A stretch of DNA of 64,000 bases from Ruminococcus flavefaciens MA2007 (GTDB lineage: Bacteria; Bacillota; Clostridia; Oscillospirales; Ruminococcaceae). Shown here piece by piece: positions 26,275 to 34,811 of the stretch. The stretch lies in NCBI RefSeq assembly GCF_000621845.1, contig NZ_JHXF01000006.1, forward strand, positions 124,001 to 188,000. Reading direction: 5' to 3'. Every line of letters starts with the position of its first letter. Position 1 is the first letter of the stretch. Position numbers and translations under genes: made by a program. The notes below the pieces were generated by a model. The model was given only the letters and a program-made list of their open reading frames with translations. It made no database searches and was not told the origin of the DNA.

Positions 26275-27009
26275 ATGGATATCAGAAAAATAACGGCGGC
26301 TGCGGCGGCTTTAGCAATGCTCTGCACGGCAGCCTCATGCAGCTCAGAGGAAAAGAAAAGCAGCACTAATAACACTCCGAAAGCGGCTTCCGAAACTGTT
26401 TCGGAGTCCGTTGAGGGTGTTGACGCCAACGACGCTGTGGACGCTGTATCGGGAGACGCCTACCTTGCTATAGCAGACGAGGGCTTCACCGTGCAGTATC
26501 TCGGCGACAAGGATGACAACAAGAGCAATCAGCTCTCATATGACGCAGGTATCGCCCATATCAAGGGCAACGGCGACTACATCGTAAGCGTTACCGCAGA
26601 TACCAACGGCTTCAGATATGATACAACAGGCGATATAAACGGCGAATTTGTCGTTAAGGGACTTGGCTTTGCGGCTGTCATCATCGACGACGCGGAAAAG
26701 ACCATGCCCAACGCAGTTATCACTGTCAAGGGTATCAAGGTGGACGGCAAGGATATCGAGCTGAAAAAGAAGAGCTACACCAACACGGAAAGCGGCTCTG
26801 TACGCGCCAATATCTTCAACGAATGGGTAAGCGACGACGGTCTGCCTGCGGACGCAAAATGTGCCGAGGGAGCTCTCTTCAAGGACGGGAACAATGCCTC
26901 TCCCAGCGATATAAACGACGGCGGCTACTCCGCACAGATAGTCAGCAGAGACGATTTCTCGGAGTGGAAAAATGTAGAAGTAAATTTCTCCGTTTCAGGA
27001 CTGGAGTGA
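26275..27009 (+). CDS. Putative lipoprotein of unknown function
   Basis: A 244-residue protein with a lipoprotein signal peptide; lipobox AASC puts the lipidated Cys near residue 22. A Ser/Thr/Glu spacer follows, then a beta-rich domain with no motif that I recognise. It is the third gene of the ABC exporter operon and might act with the exporter at the membrane surface, but that is only context. Terminated by the hairpin at 27009. Confidence 0.7.
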   Translation: MDIRKITAAAAALAMLCTAASCSSEEKKSSTNNTPKAASETVSESVEGVDANDAVDAVSGDAYLAIADEGFTVQYLGDKDDNKSNQLSYDAGIAHIKGNGDYIVSVTADTNGFRYDTTGDINGEFVVKGLGFAAVIIDDAEKTMPNAVITVKGIKVDGKDIELKKKSYTNTESGSVRANIFNEWVSDDGLPADAKCAEGALFKDGNNASPSDINDGGYSAQIVSRDDFSEWKNVEVNFSVSGLE

Positions 27010-27036
27010 AAAAAGCGCACACTGTGCGCTTTTTTT
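27009..27036 (+). terminator. Terminator of the ABC exporter operon
   Basis: AAAAAAGCGCACA, CTG-centred loop, TGTGCGCTTTTTT, starting at the stop codon. Confidence 0.9.
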
Positions 27037-27066
27037 ATTGAGAATTGGCGGCTCATGGAATTATTG

Positions 27067-27143
27067 TGCAGGATGCGATGTCTACATCGCACCGCGTGGT
27101 CTTGGAGAAATTTAACGGGCTGATGTGGGCATCAGCCCCTACA
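27067..27143. repeat. Two GTAGGGG-type hairpins
   Basis: Unit 1 (27067-27095) pairs TGCGATGT with ACATCGCA around CT; unit 2 (27115-27143) pairs GGGCTGATG with CATCAGCCC around TGGG and ends CCCCTAC. Stem and loop words are the same as at 20.3 kb but in swapped combinations. The gap 27037-27495 contains these, two weak terminator-like hairpins (27168-27193 and 27318-27345, arms AAAGCGC/GCGCTTT) and no gene. Confidence 0.7.
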
Positions 27144-27495
27144 GCATAATATGGCAGAAGCATAATCTCACTGGTTTTCCGTGAGGTTTTTTTCTTTAAT
27201 TCAGCTTTCTATCACAAAACGCACATATCCATATTCTATAATACAGTCAGGACAGCAGAAAAGGGAAAAAATAGTGTTCAAGACATCTTCATTTTTCATA
27301 TAAACCACCCTAAAGGTCAAAGCGCTCGGATTCGGGCGCTTTTTCCCTTTTCAGGACACTTTTTCGCGTGAAAAATAAATTGCAGTTTTTTGCCGCGTTC
27401 CTTGCTGTTTTTGAAAATATATGCTATAAGCGGCGAGCCGCCGCACCCTTTTTCGCGCTGTTATACGTACAAAAGGAAAGATTTCTCCGCGTATG

Positions 27496-27524
27496 TTGCT
27501 TTTTCTATATTTTTATGATATAAT
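27496..27524 (+). promoter_or_regulatory. Promoter of the YbjN-like gene
   Basis: TTGCTT, 17-base spacer, TATAAT, 46 bases before the start codon. Confidence 0.75.
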
Positions 27525-27570
27525 TACTATAGCATTTTAAACAAAAAATGCATGATTGGAGGAAATAACC

Positions 27571-28014
27571 ATGGAAAACAATATCGAGATCACAAACAAG
27601 GCAATTGCAGCTTTCCGCGAAATACTTGACAAGCGCGGAATATCTTACGACCTTAACCAGAACGACGGAAATATGATAAGATTCCGCACACAGCTCCCGA
27701 GCTTTGAGGGAGTTACTCCTTATGTCATTATCCATTACAACGAGGAGAACGGAGCACTCAGCCTTGCTCTCACAGGTATCGCTACATTTATACAGGGCGA
27801 TCCCGACATTTATAAGTTAGTAAACGACTTCAACGCCGATCCTGCAAATTTTGCCTGCAAGATGTTCGTTGAGCCCGAGGGACACATTGACGTGCTCACA
27901 AATGCTATCATCAAAAAGGACGATGTATGCGAGCTCATCGAGGAGTATCTCAAGATAAATATCCTTGCAACTGATAAATATTACGGACAGATAGCTGATA
28001 AAATTGCTAAGTAA
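27571..28014 (+). CDS. Small YbjN-like protein of unknown function
   Basis: A 147-residue soluble acidic protein. Its alpha/beta pattern (N-terminal helix, then paired strands around YVIIHYNEENGALSLALTGIA, then a helix with LVNDFNAD) resembles YbjN / type III secretion chaperone-like domains, but the match is by pattern only. ATG at 27571 follows GGAGGA; an in-frame TTG at 27556 overlaps that site and is not used. Single gene with its own strong promoter. Confidence 0.6.
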   Translation: MENNIEITNKAIAAFREILDKRGISYDLNQNDGNMIRFRTQLPSFEGVTPYVIIHYNEENGALSLALTGIATFIQGDPDIYKLVNDFNADPANFACKMFVEPEGHIDVLTNAIIKKDDVCELIEEYLKINILATDKYYGQIADKIAK

Positions 28015-28231
28015 TTGCGAACATTTATAAAGATTAACAATATATAGCCAAAAAACTTAATTATTTTTCGGATAAGCAAAGGCTGAAAATACGAGCGGTA
28101 TAATTTTTGTTGTACAAAACGTAGAATTTCATTGTGAAATTTGCTAATTTGCCCTAAACCCCCTTTAAATTTATATTTACTTGTGCTAAAATATAATTAC
28201 AGAAGAAATCCATTTTAAAGGGGGTACAGGT

Positions 28232-29068
28232 ATGAGTAATGTTAAGAAATTCTGGTGTGAACTGACAGCTGTATTGCTTGCTGCAGTCATGGTATGCTGC
28301 TCTTTGCTTAGCTATCCTGGCAGAGCTCATGCCGCAAAAAGATTATCAGACGATGAGATCAAGGAAGTATCCGACAGGATAATAGTTCTTGTTAATGAAG
28401 CAAGAGCGGAAGAAGGTCTTGAGCCTATGACAGCGCTCCCTTACCTTAATGACAAGGCGCGTGAGCGTGCAAGAGAAGCTATGACTAAGTTCAGCCACTG
28501 GCGTCCGAGATGGGACGGCAAGCCCGACGATAATGATAACATCTTCGCTACTATCATAGACGACAATCTTGTACCGTATGCTGTTGTTGGCGAGAATCTG
28601 GCAGGCGGTTTCCCGACTGCGGAAGAGACATTTGCACAGTGGAAAAATTCTCCCGCACACTGGGCTGCAATAATGAATCCTGAATATACACACATAGGCG
28701 TTGGCGGCGGTTATGATGACAATACCCAGTATAAGTATTACTGGTGTCAGCTCTTCGTAACTATCGACGGCGGCAGGAGCGGAGTCCTCTCAGGCGAGTA
28801 TATCCCCGAAAGATATAAGACCAAGCCCGTGGATACAGGCGATATAAACGGCGATCAGGAGATAAATTCCTTTGACCTTATCACTATCAACAAGTATCTG
28901 GCAGGCAAGGTTAAGCTCAATGACCTCCAGCTTGAAAGTGCGGATATCCTTAAAGACGGAGCTGTAACATCTGCTGACGTGCTCGTGCTCAGAAAGTACA
29001 TACTTGGCAAGATAAAGTCAGTTCCGCTCACAATGGACGAATATATTATTCAAATGGCAAACGGCTGA
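28232..29068 (+). CDS. Secreted CAP (SCP/PR1)-domain protein with dockerin
   Basis: A 278-residue protein. Signal peptide 1-35 (cleavage near AHA); CAP/SCP domain about 43-180 with conserved FSHW (His89), GENLAGG, SPAHWAAIMNPEYTHIG and YWCQLF; dockerin about 202-262 with first calcium loop DINGDQEINSFD and a second degenerate loop (DILKDGAVTSAD). Bacterial CAP proteins are secreted proteins of poorly known function (YlbC/YkwD group in bacilli). The dockerin predicts incorporation in the cellulosome. A GGGGG-rich ribosome binding site precedes the ATG. Gene stands alone; terminator at 29140. Confidence 0.88.
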   Translation: MSNVKKFWCELTAVLLAAVMVCCSLLSYPGRAHAAKRLSDDEIKEVSDRIIVLVNEARAEEGLEPMTALPYLNDKARERAREAMTKFSHWRPRWDGKPDDNDNIFATIIDDNLVPYAVVGENLAGGFPTAEETFAQWKNSPAHWAAIMNPEYTHIGVGGGYDDNTQYKYYWCQLFVTIDGGRSGVLSGEYIPERYKTKPVDTGDINGDQEINSFDLITINKYLAGKVKLNDLQLESADILKDGAVTSADVLVLRKYILGKIKSVPLTMDEYIIQMANG

Positions 29069-29139
29069 TGAATATTAATATCGTCTGCATTAAAACAGGT
29101 TACGATTGAAAAGGAAATATAAGAAAGTGTGTTCATGGT

Positions 29140-29167
29140 AAAAACGGCTGAAATTTCAGCCGTTTTT
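29140..29167 (+). terminator. Terminator of the CAP-dockerin gene
   Basis: AAAAACGGCTGAAA and TTTCAGCCGTTTTT arms without loop bases to spare. Confidence 0.88.
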
Positions 29168-29318
29168 ACTTTTATAGGGACTTGGCGGATAATGAAAAAT
29201 GTGGTAATATTATAGTAAATGAAAAAATTTTCTCAGACCTTGCAGCACTTTCGCTTTCTGTCACGAATGTTGTTTATGAAAGGTCGATCTTATCACATAA
29301 ACCAAAGGGGGAATGAAC

Positions 29319-29885
29319 ATGAACGGCAGCGAGCTTAAAGCGCTTTACAACGCCTCTGTTTCAGACTGTCACAGAGCGCTCATGCAGGAATACGGCAGAT
29401 ATGTCTATTCTATCGTTTTCAATAAGCTCAGGCTCTGCGGCACCCGTGAGGATATAGAGGAATGCTTCAGCGACGTTTTTGCCGATATATTCATAAAGCT
29501 GGACGACAATGAGCTTATGGAGGGCGACATAAAGGCTCTCATAGGCACTGTGGCAAAGCGCACCGCTATCGACAGATTCCGAAGCCTTACTGCCGCACAG
29601 AAGCACATTATAAGCACAGATGATGAGGATATGGAGAGGCTTGCCTCGGATATCAGCGTTGAGGCTCATGCCGAGGGTTCAGAACTCCGCAGGCTGCTCC
29701 TGAGCAAGATACGGGAGCTGGGCGAGCCTGACGCCACTATCCTGATACAGAAATACTATTATAACCTGAAATCGGAGGAAATAGCCGGAAATGTCTCCAT
29801 GACGGCTTCGTCGGTGAGGTCGAGATGTACAAGGGCTATGGAAAAGCTTCGGGTGAAGCTTGCCGAGATAGGTATTACTGAGTGA
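29319..29885 (+). CDS. ECF-like sigma-70 family RNA polymerase sigma factor (pair 1)
   Basis: A 188-residue sigma factor. Region 2 spans about 10-80 (YGRYVYSIVFNKLRLCGTREDIEECFSDVF, split here for length: core REDIEECFSDVF) and region 4 about 125-185 with helix-turn-helix EEIAGNVSMTASSVRSRCTRA. The ATG at 29319 is preferred to 29313 because it lies 7 bases from the GGGGG site. It is followed 14 bases later by a membrane anti-sigma-like gene, so it is probably held inactive at the membrane until a signal is sensed. A paralogous pair lies at 60.5-62.8 kb. Targets unknown. Confidence 0.88.
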   Translation: MNGSELKALYNASVSDCHRALMQEYGRYVYSIVFNKLRLCGTREDIEECFSDVFADIFIKLDDNELMEGDIKALIGTVAKRTAIDRFRSLTAAQKHIISTDDEDMERLASDISVEAHAEGSELRRLLLSKIRELGEPDATILIQKYYYNLKSEEIAGNVSMTASSVRSRCTRAMEKLRVKLAEIGITE

Positions 29886-29899
29886 AAGGGGGAGCAGCT

Positions 29900-31057
29900 G
29901 TGAAAGAAAAAGAGATTTTTGACAAGCTTGTCAATGCAGAGGACGATACTATGGATATTCTTACCGATATGTGTCCCGAGATTACAGACGCAGAGCTTGA
30001 CAGGCTCCTTGCGGTGACAGAAAGGAAATACAAAATGAAAAAGAAAGATAAAGACAGAGCAGAGAAAGATAATGATATAACTATGTCCGAAAACGAGGTC
30101 AGCGGAGTTGAGCGTGTAAGACGTCCTGCATGGCTGACGCCCATAGCAACAGCGGCTTCGGTAGTTCTTGTGGCAGGGATAGTTCTGGGCAGCGTAATAA
30201 TGCTGAACAGGCAGGCAAAAAGCGGAAACGGCAGCGGTGTGGACCAGCCTGCGGTAACGGCAACAACTGCCGATATAACGGAAATCACGACAACAGGTAC
30301 AGGTACTTCCGTGACAAATACAGCTTCGACAACTCAGACGACAACAGAGACAACTGCTGAAACTACGCTGTATACTACAGTGCCGTTTGTTGCCCCTGCG
30401 GCGGAGGATATATATGTTGACAATGAGCTGGGGGATATAGCCCTTGAACTGTTCAAAGAATATGACGAAATAGATCTGCTGCGAAACGCAGCGGGCGTTG
30501 AAGTCGATACTCAAGACGGTCTTAGATTCGCTGCCGATCCCGAAGTAGAGATCTGGAGCACTTGTTATGATACTCATCAAGGAGAAAAAGGTATAGCGTA
30601 TTATATTCATGTTACCGACAGCCGATTCAGCTGCCTTGAGGATATCAGGCGCTATCTGCGGTCTGTATTGTCTGAAGGACTCTATGAACGGCTGTTTGGA
30701 GATTCAATGGCTTCGGGCTTTGACGAGCTGGAACAAAACGAAGTTTTAGACAAGGAGCATATGAAACAATGGATAGAATACAGAGGAAAGCTGTATCAAT
30801 ATTGTCCATACGGAGGCTGGGGAAAGCTGCCTGTCGTTTTTTCCGACAGTTATCCTGTTATAATCGCTGATAAAACCGAGACATCATGTACTGCATATTT
30901 TCCTGAGTGGTATATTGAAGTCGATAATTTTGAAAACTGCGTCTGCATGGAAGTAAAGCTTATACTTGATCCTGAATTTAATGACTGGCGTATTGATAAC
31001 GTTCAACAGTTTGAGGGCAGGCACTACGGAGAGCTTTATGATATGATTAACAGCTGA
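29900..31057 (+). CDS. Membrane-anchored anti-sigma factor-like protein (pair 1)
   Basis: A 385-residue protein. Cytoplasmic N-terminus of about 45 residues (acidic, with PEITDAELDRLLAVTERK), basic linker, one membrane helix about 79-103, a Thr-rich outer linker (about 115-160), and an extracytoplasmic domain of about 220 residues with no recognised fold. The N-terminal helix pattern resembles that of the second pair (ALSDSDVSRLFARSEEL). GTG at 29900 is chosen because GGGGGA lies 6 bases before it. Gene order directly after a sigma gene supports the anti-sigma role; RsgI-like sensing of polysaccharide is only a possibility, since no carbohydrate-binding module is recognised. Confidence 0.72.
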   Translation: MKEKEIFDKLVNAEDDTMDILTDMCPEITDAELDRLLAVTERKYKMKKKDKDRAEKDNDITMSENEVSGVERVRRPAWLTPIATAASVVLVAGIVLGSVIMLNRQAKSGNGSGVDQPAVTATTADITEITTTGTGTSVTNTASTTQTTTETTAETTLYTTVPFVAPAAEDIYVDNELGDIALELFKEYDEIDLLRNAAGVEVDTQDGLRFAADPEVEIWSTCYDTHQGEKGIAYYIHVTDSRFSCLEDIRRYLRSVLSEGLYERLFGDSMASGFDELEQNEVLDKEHMKQWIEYRGKLYQYCPYGGWGKLPVVFSDSYPVIIADKTETSCTAYFPEWYIEVDNFENCVCMEVKLILDPEFNDWRIDNVQQFEGRHYGELYDMINS

Positions 31058-31368
31058 TGCAATGCAGATAAGAGTTTTTCCTGTCAAGCATATTTATACA
31101 TAATTTTTATAGCTGAAATATCATTCCAATATGTATAAAACATATGCTGCGGCACTTGTTACGTTTTACAAATAGTAATGCTTCTGATTGTTTAAAACTC
31201 CGAAATAGCACCTTCACAGTTGAATGTTCATAAAATATACATCATTTTTGTTGAAAATTGTGGTATTATATAACTATAGAAAAGGATAGATCTGAAAGTG
31301 ATTCAGGTGCCGGGCGAAAAGGCACTTGATAGATCGGAATCGGTCAACTGTTAAAGGAGGTGAAGAGT

Positions 31369-32082
31369 ATGATGAAAAGAAAAGGCTTTACATTGATAGA
31401 ATTAATAGTTATTCTGGCAATAATCGGCGTTCTTGGTGCCATGCTCTTACCTTCTTTAATGGGATATGTCGAAAATGCAAAGAAGAAAGCTACAGTTCAG
31501 AACGGAAAAACTATCTATATGTCGGCAATGCTTGCACTGACTACCGACGAAGCTGCATGGGAGTCGTTCTATACTCCGCAGAACAACTGGGTGGCATACG
31601 AAGCTACTGAGGACGGTTGTATAGTGAATACAACTACTGAGTACAAAGGTGTTTCAAGTACATATTCAAAGAAAATAACAAATCTCAAATCTCCCCTTGA
31701 GCAGGAAGGAAATTATCGCTTTACCGTGGTTGCAAGAGTTGACGGTTACAATCATGATACAGGCGGCGACTGGAGCAATCCTCATGACATAACTAATGTT
31801 TTCAGAACATGGAATTATTCTGACCGGAGATACAAGACCTTTGTAGATGCAATGTGCAAAGATCTTAATATGAAAATGGGTTTGAAGAATGATGGCGATT
31901 TTCCGGTCAAAATGCCTTACCGTAAGCGTGAGGACGGCGGCAGCCTGAAGCTGATACGCTGGCTGGTAGTCTATAGGCTCGATGATCCATCCAAGGTGGA
32001 GATATGGGCAGGAGACGGCTATAAGTGCGAAAACGGCCCTGCATACCGAGTTTATCCCGATCCTGCGATTAATTATAAGTGA
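31369..32082 (+). CDS. Type IV pilin-like prepilin
   Basis: A 237-residue protein with a class III signal: MMKRKG, cleavage after Gly6, then FTLIELIVILAIIGVLGAML with Phe at mature +1 and Glu at +5. A variable globular C-terminus follows, with GGDWSN and PYRKREDGG segments. R. albus uses related pilins for adhesion to cellulose; a similar role here is inference. ATG at 31369 is 8 bases from an AAAGGAGG. No assembly genes (PilB, PilC, PilD) are nearby. The 310-base gap upstream holds a foldable leader at about 31285-31350 and no gene. Length is above that of a minimal major pilin. Confidence 0.85.
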   Translation: MMKRKGFTLIELIVILAIIGVLGAMLLPSLMGYVENAKKKATVQNGKTIYMSAMLALTTDEAAWESFYTPQNNWVAYEATEDGCIVNTTTEYKGVSSTYSKKITNLKSPLEQEGNYRFTVVARVDGYNHDTGGDWSNPHDITNVFRTWNYSDRRYKTFVDAMCKDLNMKMGLKNDGDFPVKMPYRKREDGGSLKLIRWLVVYRLDDPSKVEIWAGDGYKCENGPAYRVYPDPAINYK

Positions 32083-32114
32083 TCTATGCGGATCAAATAA
32101 GTGTAAAACCTGTG

Positions 32115-32155
32115 TGAGCGCTTCCGTGATATCGGGAGCGCTTGCATTTTGTTTT
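32115..32155 (+). terminator. Terminator of the pilin gene
   Basis: Arms AGCGCTTCCG and CGGGAGCGCT around TGATAT, followed by TGCATTTTGTTTT. Confidence 0.75.
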
Positions 32156-32192
32156 ATTATGCGGTTTTTTTCAACTTTTTTGCTGTATAATC

Positions 32193-32221
32193 TTTACAAA
32201 TCTTTGCAAATGGTGTATATT
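32193..32221 (+). promoter_or_regulatory. Promoter of the GH11/CE3 gene
   Basis: TTTACA, 17-base spacer, TATATT (an overlapping TATAAT lies 4 bases further). The leader of about 100 bases contains a hairpin with arms GGTCTC and GAGACC at 32262-32282. Confidence 0.55.
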
Positions 32222-32327
32222 ATAATTGTAAACATTCGGCAGGCGACATAATAGGCAGAAAGGTCTCCTGCACCGTGAGACCGAACCAAAACAAAAATAG
32301 GCAAAAAATCAAGCAAGGAGTGATACT

Positions 32328-34772
32328 ATGGGCTTAAAAGGCTTCAAACGTGTTATCAGCACGACTATCTCGGCGATGCTGCTGGCAGCAGGCGTACCCT
32401 CGGTTCCTGCTGTAAATGCTGCCGACGCTCAGGAGCGCGGCAACATAGGCGGCTATGATTACGAGATGTGGAACCAGAACGGTCAGGGACAGGTGTCCAT
32501 GAAGCCGTCGGCAGGTTCCTTTACCTGCTCGTGGAGCAACATCGAGAACTTTCTCGCTCGTATGGGCAAGAACTATGACAGCCAGAAAAAGAGGTACAAG
32601 CAGATAGGAGAGGATATAACTCTGACCTATGACGTTGAGTATACCCCAAGAGGCAATTCCTATATGTGCGTTTACGGCTGGACAAGGAATCCTCTCATGG
32701 AATACTACATCGTAGAGGGCTGGGGCGACTGGCGTCCGCCGGGAAATAACGGCGTAGAGTCAAAGGGAACAGTTACTCTTGACGGCAATAAGTATGATAT
32801 CTGCAAGAGTATGCGCTACAATCAGCCGTCACTTGACGGTACACAGACATTCCCGCAGTACTGGAGCGTCCGTCAGACCAGCGGTTCGAGGAACAATACT
32901 CAGAATAATATGAAGGGTACTGTCCATGTCGGCAGGCACTTTGACGCATGGTCAAACGCAGGTCTTGACATGAGCGGAACTCTTTATGAGGTATCCCTCA
33001 ATATCGAGGGCTACAGGTCAAACGGCTCGGCGAACGTAAAGAGCGTAAGAGTATACGCCGACGGAAGAATGTTTGATCCAAGTGAGCAGACAGACGATAC
33101 TACTCCTGTTAAGACTGTAGAGCCCGATCAGAACGGAGATTATTTAACAAGCACATTTGAGAACGGCGCAGGCGGCTGGGGATCAAGAGGTTCAAATTCT
33201 GCTGAAATAGTTTCTACAGACTTCTATGAAGGCAGCAAGTCGCTTTATGTTTCGGAGAGAGCGAATGATTGGCATGGCTGTGGTATCTTACTTGATACAG
33301 CCGCATTTGCACCCGGCGCTACATATAGCTTCAGTACGGCTGTGCTTCAGAAATCGGGACATGATGTTACTATGCAGATGTCGCTCCAGCAAGGCGACGG
33401 AAACAGTGCTGCCTACACTAAGATAGCCGACTGCACCGCAAAGAGCGGCGAGTGGACAAAGCTGGAAAATACTGAGTTCACTATCCCCGACAACAGCGGC
33501 GATATGCTGCTTTATATCGAAACTCCCGAGGGTTCAGATGAATTCTGCGATTTCTATATCGACGCAGTTCAGGTATCAGAGAAAGGTAAGAGCTCTGCTG
33601 TTGTAACGGGACAGGGTACGGTTACTGATAAGATTGTATACACCGATACTTCAAGCACAGGCGGAACTGCTCTTTCCAAGACCGATACCATAAAGATAAT
33701 GCCTATCGGCGATTCTATCACCTTTGGCATGGGCGAAACAGGCGGCTACAGAAAGTACCTGTACAACGACCTCAAGCAGAAGGGCTACACCAAGATAGAC
33801 ATGGTAGGTCCTCAGGGACAGAACAGCGCTAACTTCAACGGTATGTCCTATGATGACAATAACGCAGGCTACAGCGGCTTTACTATCAAGCAGCAGCGCA
33901 ACAGCTGGAGCAACGACAGCGGACTTTATGAAAAGCTCAAGAATCTGGATGCTGTTAAAAAGGCTCAGCCTGACATCGTTCTCCTTATCATCGGTACGAA
34001 TGATATGACGGCTAACCGTTCTATGAGCGACTGCGAGAAGGACCTCCACACTCTCATGGATTATATCCTCAATGATATCCCCGAGGGCAGCGTGGTGTTC
34101 ATGGGCTCTATCCCTGAGTTTACAGAATACGGCGGAAATCCCACAAGAACTGCAAACTATAACAGCACAGTCAAGAAAGTGGCTGAGTCCTATGCAAGTC
34201 AGGGCAAGAATGTCAAGTTTGCGGACGTTCACGGCTGTCTCGACGGCATGAATGATATCGGCAGTGACAAGCTCCACCCCAATGGAACAGGCTATAAGAA
34301 AATGGGCACATTCTGGGCAGATACTATCGACAAATATGTTGCTGCTTCTGCACCTGTAGTTACGACCACTACAACTACCACAACAACAACTACTACTACC
34401 ACCACCACCACAACTACAACAAGCACCACAACGACTACGACTCCTACAACTACCTCCACAACATCGACTACTACATCGACAGCGACAACAACTCCCGAGA
34501 CCACTACTACAACAGCTCCGCAGCCTGCAGTTACAAAGGCAGGCGACGCAAATAACGACGGCAATGTTGATATGTCTGACGTAGTTCTTATCATGCAGGC
34601 TCTGGCTAATCCGAATAAATATGGTATAGGCGGAACAGATGAAAAGGCTATAACAGAGCAGGGCTGGATAAACGGCGACGTTGATAAGTCCACAGAGGGT
34701 ATCACATCAAATGACGCTCTCAGGATACAGGAATTCCTCCTTGGCAAGGTTAAGGAGCTTTTATCGAAATAA
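32328..34772 (+). CDS. Cellulosomal xylanase/acetylxylan esterase: GH11-CBM22-CE3-dockerin
   Basis: An 814-residue secreted enzyme. Signal peptide 1-32; GH11 xylanase about 38-248 with catalytic Glu125 (NPLMEYYIVEGWG) and Glu227 (LNIEGYRSNGSANV); CBM22-like module about 272-417; CE3 SGNH esterase about 455-673 with Ser463 (GDSITFG), GTND at 556-559, Asp647 and His650 (DKLHPNG); a Thr-rich linker about 679-735; dockerin about 740-812 with loops beginning DANNDGNVDMSD and DVDKSTEG. GH11 cuts arabinoxylan, CE3 removes acetyl groups that block it. The gene is alone between terminators. The linker is encoded by ACN repeats at about 34357-34497, prone to length change. Confidence 0.93.
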   Translation: MGLKGFKRVISTTISAMLLAAGVPSVPAVNAADAQERGNIGGYDYEMWNQNGQGQVSMKPSAGSFTCSWSNIENFLARMGKNYDSQKKRYKQIGEDITLTYDVEYTPRGNSYMCVYGWTRNPLMEYYIVEGWGDWRPPGNNGVESKGTVTLDGNKYDICKSMRYNQPSLDGTQTFPQYWSVRQTSGSRNNTQNNMKGTVHVGRHFDAWSNAGLDMSGTLYEVSLNIEGYRSNGSANVKSVRVYADGRMFDPSEQTDDTTPVKTVEPDQNGDYLTSTFENGAGGWGSRGSNSAEIVSTDFYEGSKSLYVSERANDWHGCGILLDTAAFAPGATYSFSTAVLQKSGHDVTMQMSLQQGDGNSAAYTKIADCTAKSGEWTKLENTEFTIPDNSGDMLLYIETPEGSDEFCDFYIDAVQVSEKGKSSAVVTGQGTVTDKIVYTDTSSTGGTALSKTDTIKIMPIGDSITFGMGETGGYRKYLYNDLKQKGYTKIDMVGPQGQNSANFNGMSYDDNNAGYSGFTIKQQRNSWSNDSGLYEKLKNLDAVKKAQPDIVLLIIGTNDMTANRSMSDCEKDLHTLMDYILNDIPEGSVVFMGSIPEFTEYGGNPTRTANYNSTVKKVAESYASQGKNVKFADVHGCLDGMNDIGSDKLHPNGTGYKKMGTFWADTIDKYVAASAPVVTTTTTTTTTTTTTTTTTTTTSTTTTTTPTTTSTTSTTTSTATTTPETTTTTAPQPAVTKAGDANNDGNVDMSDVVLIMQALANPNKYGIGGTDEKAITEQGWINGDVDKSTEGITSNDALRIQEFLLGKVKELLSK
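34357..34497 (+). repeat. ACN microsatellite coding the Thr linker
   Basis: A run of ACN codons (mostly ACA, ACT, ACC) giving about 40 Thr residues with a few Ser and Pro, inside the GH11/CE3 gene. On the other strand it gives a spurious Val-rich frame. Confidence 0.85.
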
Positions 34773-34775
34773 TGC

Positions 34776-34805
34776 AAAAAGGCGTGACTTTTGTCACGCC
34801 TTTTT
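34776..34805. terminator. Bidirectional terminator between GH11/CE3 and DUF4349 genes
   Basis: AAAAAGGCGTGAC and GTCACGCCTTTTT arms around TTTT. Confidence 0.9.
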
Positions 34806-34811
34806 CAGTAT

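Noticed and set aside
31285-31350. c-di-GMP riboswitch before the pilin gene
   Set aside because: The conserved aptamer core sequences of the type I and type II classes are not present; kept only as an unnamed leader structure.
34357-34497. Possible CRISPR-like or tandem repeat array
   Set aside because: Simple trinucleotide repeat in a coding linker; no spacers. No CRISPR array was seen anywhere in the window.
34292-34777. Val-rich frame opposite the Thr linker
   Set aside because: It is the complement of the ACN repeat coding the linker.
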